A stretch of DNA of 64,000 nucleotides from Pseudoalteromonas sp. Z1A8 (GTDB taxonomy: Bacteria; Pseudomonadota; Gammaproteobacteria; Enterobacterales; Alteromonadaceae): assembly GCF_011378855.1 (NCBI RefSeq), contig NZ_WTLB01000007.1, forward strand, positions 45,469 through 109,468. Reading direction: 5' to 3'. The notes below the pieces were generated by a model. The model was not told the DNA's origin. It worked only from the letters and a program-made list of their open reading frames with translations, and did no database searches. The translations under genes were made by a program, and so were the position numbers. Positions 63,037 to 64,000 of this stretch are shown piece by piece. Within the stretch, counting starts at the first letter, position 1. Every line of letters starts with the position of its first letter.

Positions 63037-63906
63037 TTAACAAACATCTGGGGTTAACAACAAGGCTTGTTTAATGGCATCAACATAAGTTCGCGAAACT
63101 GGAATTGTGAAATCAAATGAGCTCATCGATAACTGTAACCCTCCGGCATTCCCTTTACTTACTGCGACTAATTGTAAATTAACTGCATAAGACCGATGAC
63201 AGCGATATAAAAATGTATTTTGGGGTAATTGCTTTAATAAACCAGTTAACGTTATGCGCAGCAATTTATGAGAAACAACATCGTTTTCTATCGTTGCGAG
63301 CTCACAGTAATTATCGGCTGACTTAATAAACAATATATCCGATAGCGCAATTATTAGCTTGTCACCTTTATTATCGCCAATAAGTGTTATTAGGCGATGT
63401 GGGGGGACGTTATTTTTTTCTACCTCTTCACAAGAAGGCTGTTTAGTCTTAACAACCGGTATTATTTCAGTTGTTAACACCATATGCTTTGCATGGCGAT
63501 TGACAACAAATATGAAACTAATCGGGAATAACCCAACTGCTAATGTATATACAATGAAGAGTATTTGGTTTTGCCAATGCCAAGCCCCTAACATAGCAAC
63601 AACAAAATATCCGTGGTTAAACAAAGCAGTAATTAAAATATAAAGGCTGGGGGTCACTATTATTCGAAGTTTATTGCTAAGATTTAACCGAATTAAAAAT
63701 ATCTCAATAAAACCCGAAAGCAATAAAGCGCAAAACGTGACTAAGCCGTAACCTGAAAGGCGGAGTAATTTATAAGGTTCAGTATCGTTGGTTGTACCAA
63801 AAGGTTGGAATACGAATAGAATAAATAGAGTTACTATCGAAAATAAAATTGCCCTGTATACAACCAACTTTCTTGACGCTAAATCATCTTTAAGCCACAA
63901 CGTCAT
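63037..63906 (-). CDS. Membrane-anchored LytTR-family transcriptional regulator
   Basis: The 289-residue protein has four N-terminal membrane helices (about 17-35, 50-73, 83-105 and 114-136). A linker leads to a C-terminal LytTR DNA-binding domain (about 175-285) with ILFIKSADNYCELA and the signature RCHRSYAVN near 235-243. There is no response-regulator receiver domain, so the sensor is the membrane part itself. It resembles one-component LytTR regulators that control neighbouring membrane proteins, here presumably the CPBP and PspB-like genes. Confidence 0.88.
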   Translation of the reverse strand: MTLWLKDDLASRKLVVYRAILFSIVTLFILFVFQPFGTTNDTEPYKLLRLSGYGLVTFCALLLSGFIEIFLIRLNLSNKLRIIVTPSLYILITALFNHGYFVVAMLGAWHWQNQILFIVYTLAVGLFPISFIFVVNRHAKHMVLTTEIIPVVKTKQPSCEEVEKNNVPPHRLITLIGDNKGDKLIIALSDILFIKSADNYCELATIENDVVSHKLLRITLTGLLKQLPQNTFLYRCHRSYAVNLQLVAVSKGNAGGLQLSMSSFDFTIPVSRTYVDAIKQALLLTPDVC

Positions 63907-63963
63907 ATTTTATATACCCTAAATTCGGATAATAAGTGCAATTTCTCAGATTAGATGGCCAGC

Positions 63964-63972
63964 TGTTATAAT
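63964..63972 (+). promoter_or_regulatory. Extended -10 promoter reading out of the window
   Basis: TGT followed by a perfect TATAAT (63967-63972) on the plus strand is an extended -10. AAAGGA at 63990-63995 looks like a ribosome binding site, so a divergent gene should start within or just beyond the last bases. Confidence 0.5.
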
Positions 63973-64000
63973 TCGGCCATTTTCTCGCCAAAGGAAATTG

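Noticed and set aside
61284..63906. Calling the LytTR-CPBP cluster a defence or bacteriocin system.
   Set aside because: No precursor peptide, toxin, nuclease or ABC exporter gene was found nearby. It is reported only as a membrane module of unknown role.
1..64000. tRNA, rRNA, CRISPR, prophage and riboswitch signals.
   Set aside because: Reading both strands gave no cloverleaf-like gene cluster, repeat-spacer array, phage genes or recognised riboswitch core.

Overview
The window looks like chromosomal DNA of a marine gammaproteobacterium of the order Alteromonadales, most likely Pseudoalteromonas. This rests on the moderately AT-rich composition, protein sequences that track E. coli and Shewanella homologues closely, and blocks of E. 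coli-like gene order (seqA-pgm / ybfF / ybfE-fldA-fur / glnS; gltA / sdhCDAB-sucABCD; comEC-msbA-lpxK-ycaR-kdsB; pyrD-zapC-rlmKL-uup; msrC-proQ-prc). The genus is inferred, not proven. Nearly all of the window is core genome. No rRNA, tRNA, CRISPR array, prophage or complete insertion sequence was seen.

Layout. 1-2.9 kb: start of a branched-chain 2-oxoacid dehydrogenase operon (bkdA-bkdB, reading out of the window) with a perfect 26-bp palindrome upstream that looks like a LiuR-type operator, then a lone astE. 3-9.8 kb: seqA-pgm divergent from ybfF, DUF2788-ybfE-fldA, fur and convergent glnS. 10-11 kb: a conserved protein of unknown function. 11.1-22.7 kb: the TCA cluster sdhCDAB-sucAB-sucCD divergent from gltA. 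SucB carries two lipoyl domains, and a strong hairpin terminator separates sucB from sucCD. 22.8-25.5 kb: the csdA-csdE sulfur relay facing tcdA (tRNA ct6A formation). 25.5-32.6 kb: an LPS and uptake block (RluA-type synthase, kdsB, ycaR, lpxK, msbA, comEC) with a DUF2062 gene overlapping comEC head to head. 32.7-40.8 kb: a DUF3466 envelope protein, uup, a small glutaredoxin-like protein, rlmKL, zapC and pyrD. A 313-bp MITE-like element sits exactly at the zapC stop codon. 41-45.8 kb: the 1613-residue NAD-dependent glutamate dehydrogenase.

46-53 kb: four genes in one direction encode a DUF1302 outer-membrane-type protein, a DUF1329 periplasmic protein, a YCF48/BNR-repeat exported protein and an RND/MMPL permease. 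Together they look like a trans-envelope transport system for a hydrophobic substrate, and this is the best candidate here for an under-described system. 53.2-61.2 kb: pepN with DUF2835, nhaC, and msrC / small acidic protein / proQ / prc. 61.3-63.9 kb: a small accessory-looking membrane cluster (4-5 TM protein, PspB-like protein, CPBP intramembrane protease, membrane-anchored LytTR regulator).

Several operons use tight translational coupling: TAATG stop/start overlaps at bkdA/bkdB, sucC/sucD, YCF48/RND and msrC/small ORF, and GTGA overlaps at msbA/lpxK and kdsB/rlu. Where the longest open frame started too early, starts were moved to the methionine with a ribosome binding site and family-typical N-terminus (seqA, ybfF, ybfE, gltA, pyrD, DUF1302, prc, the small ORF after msrC).
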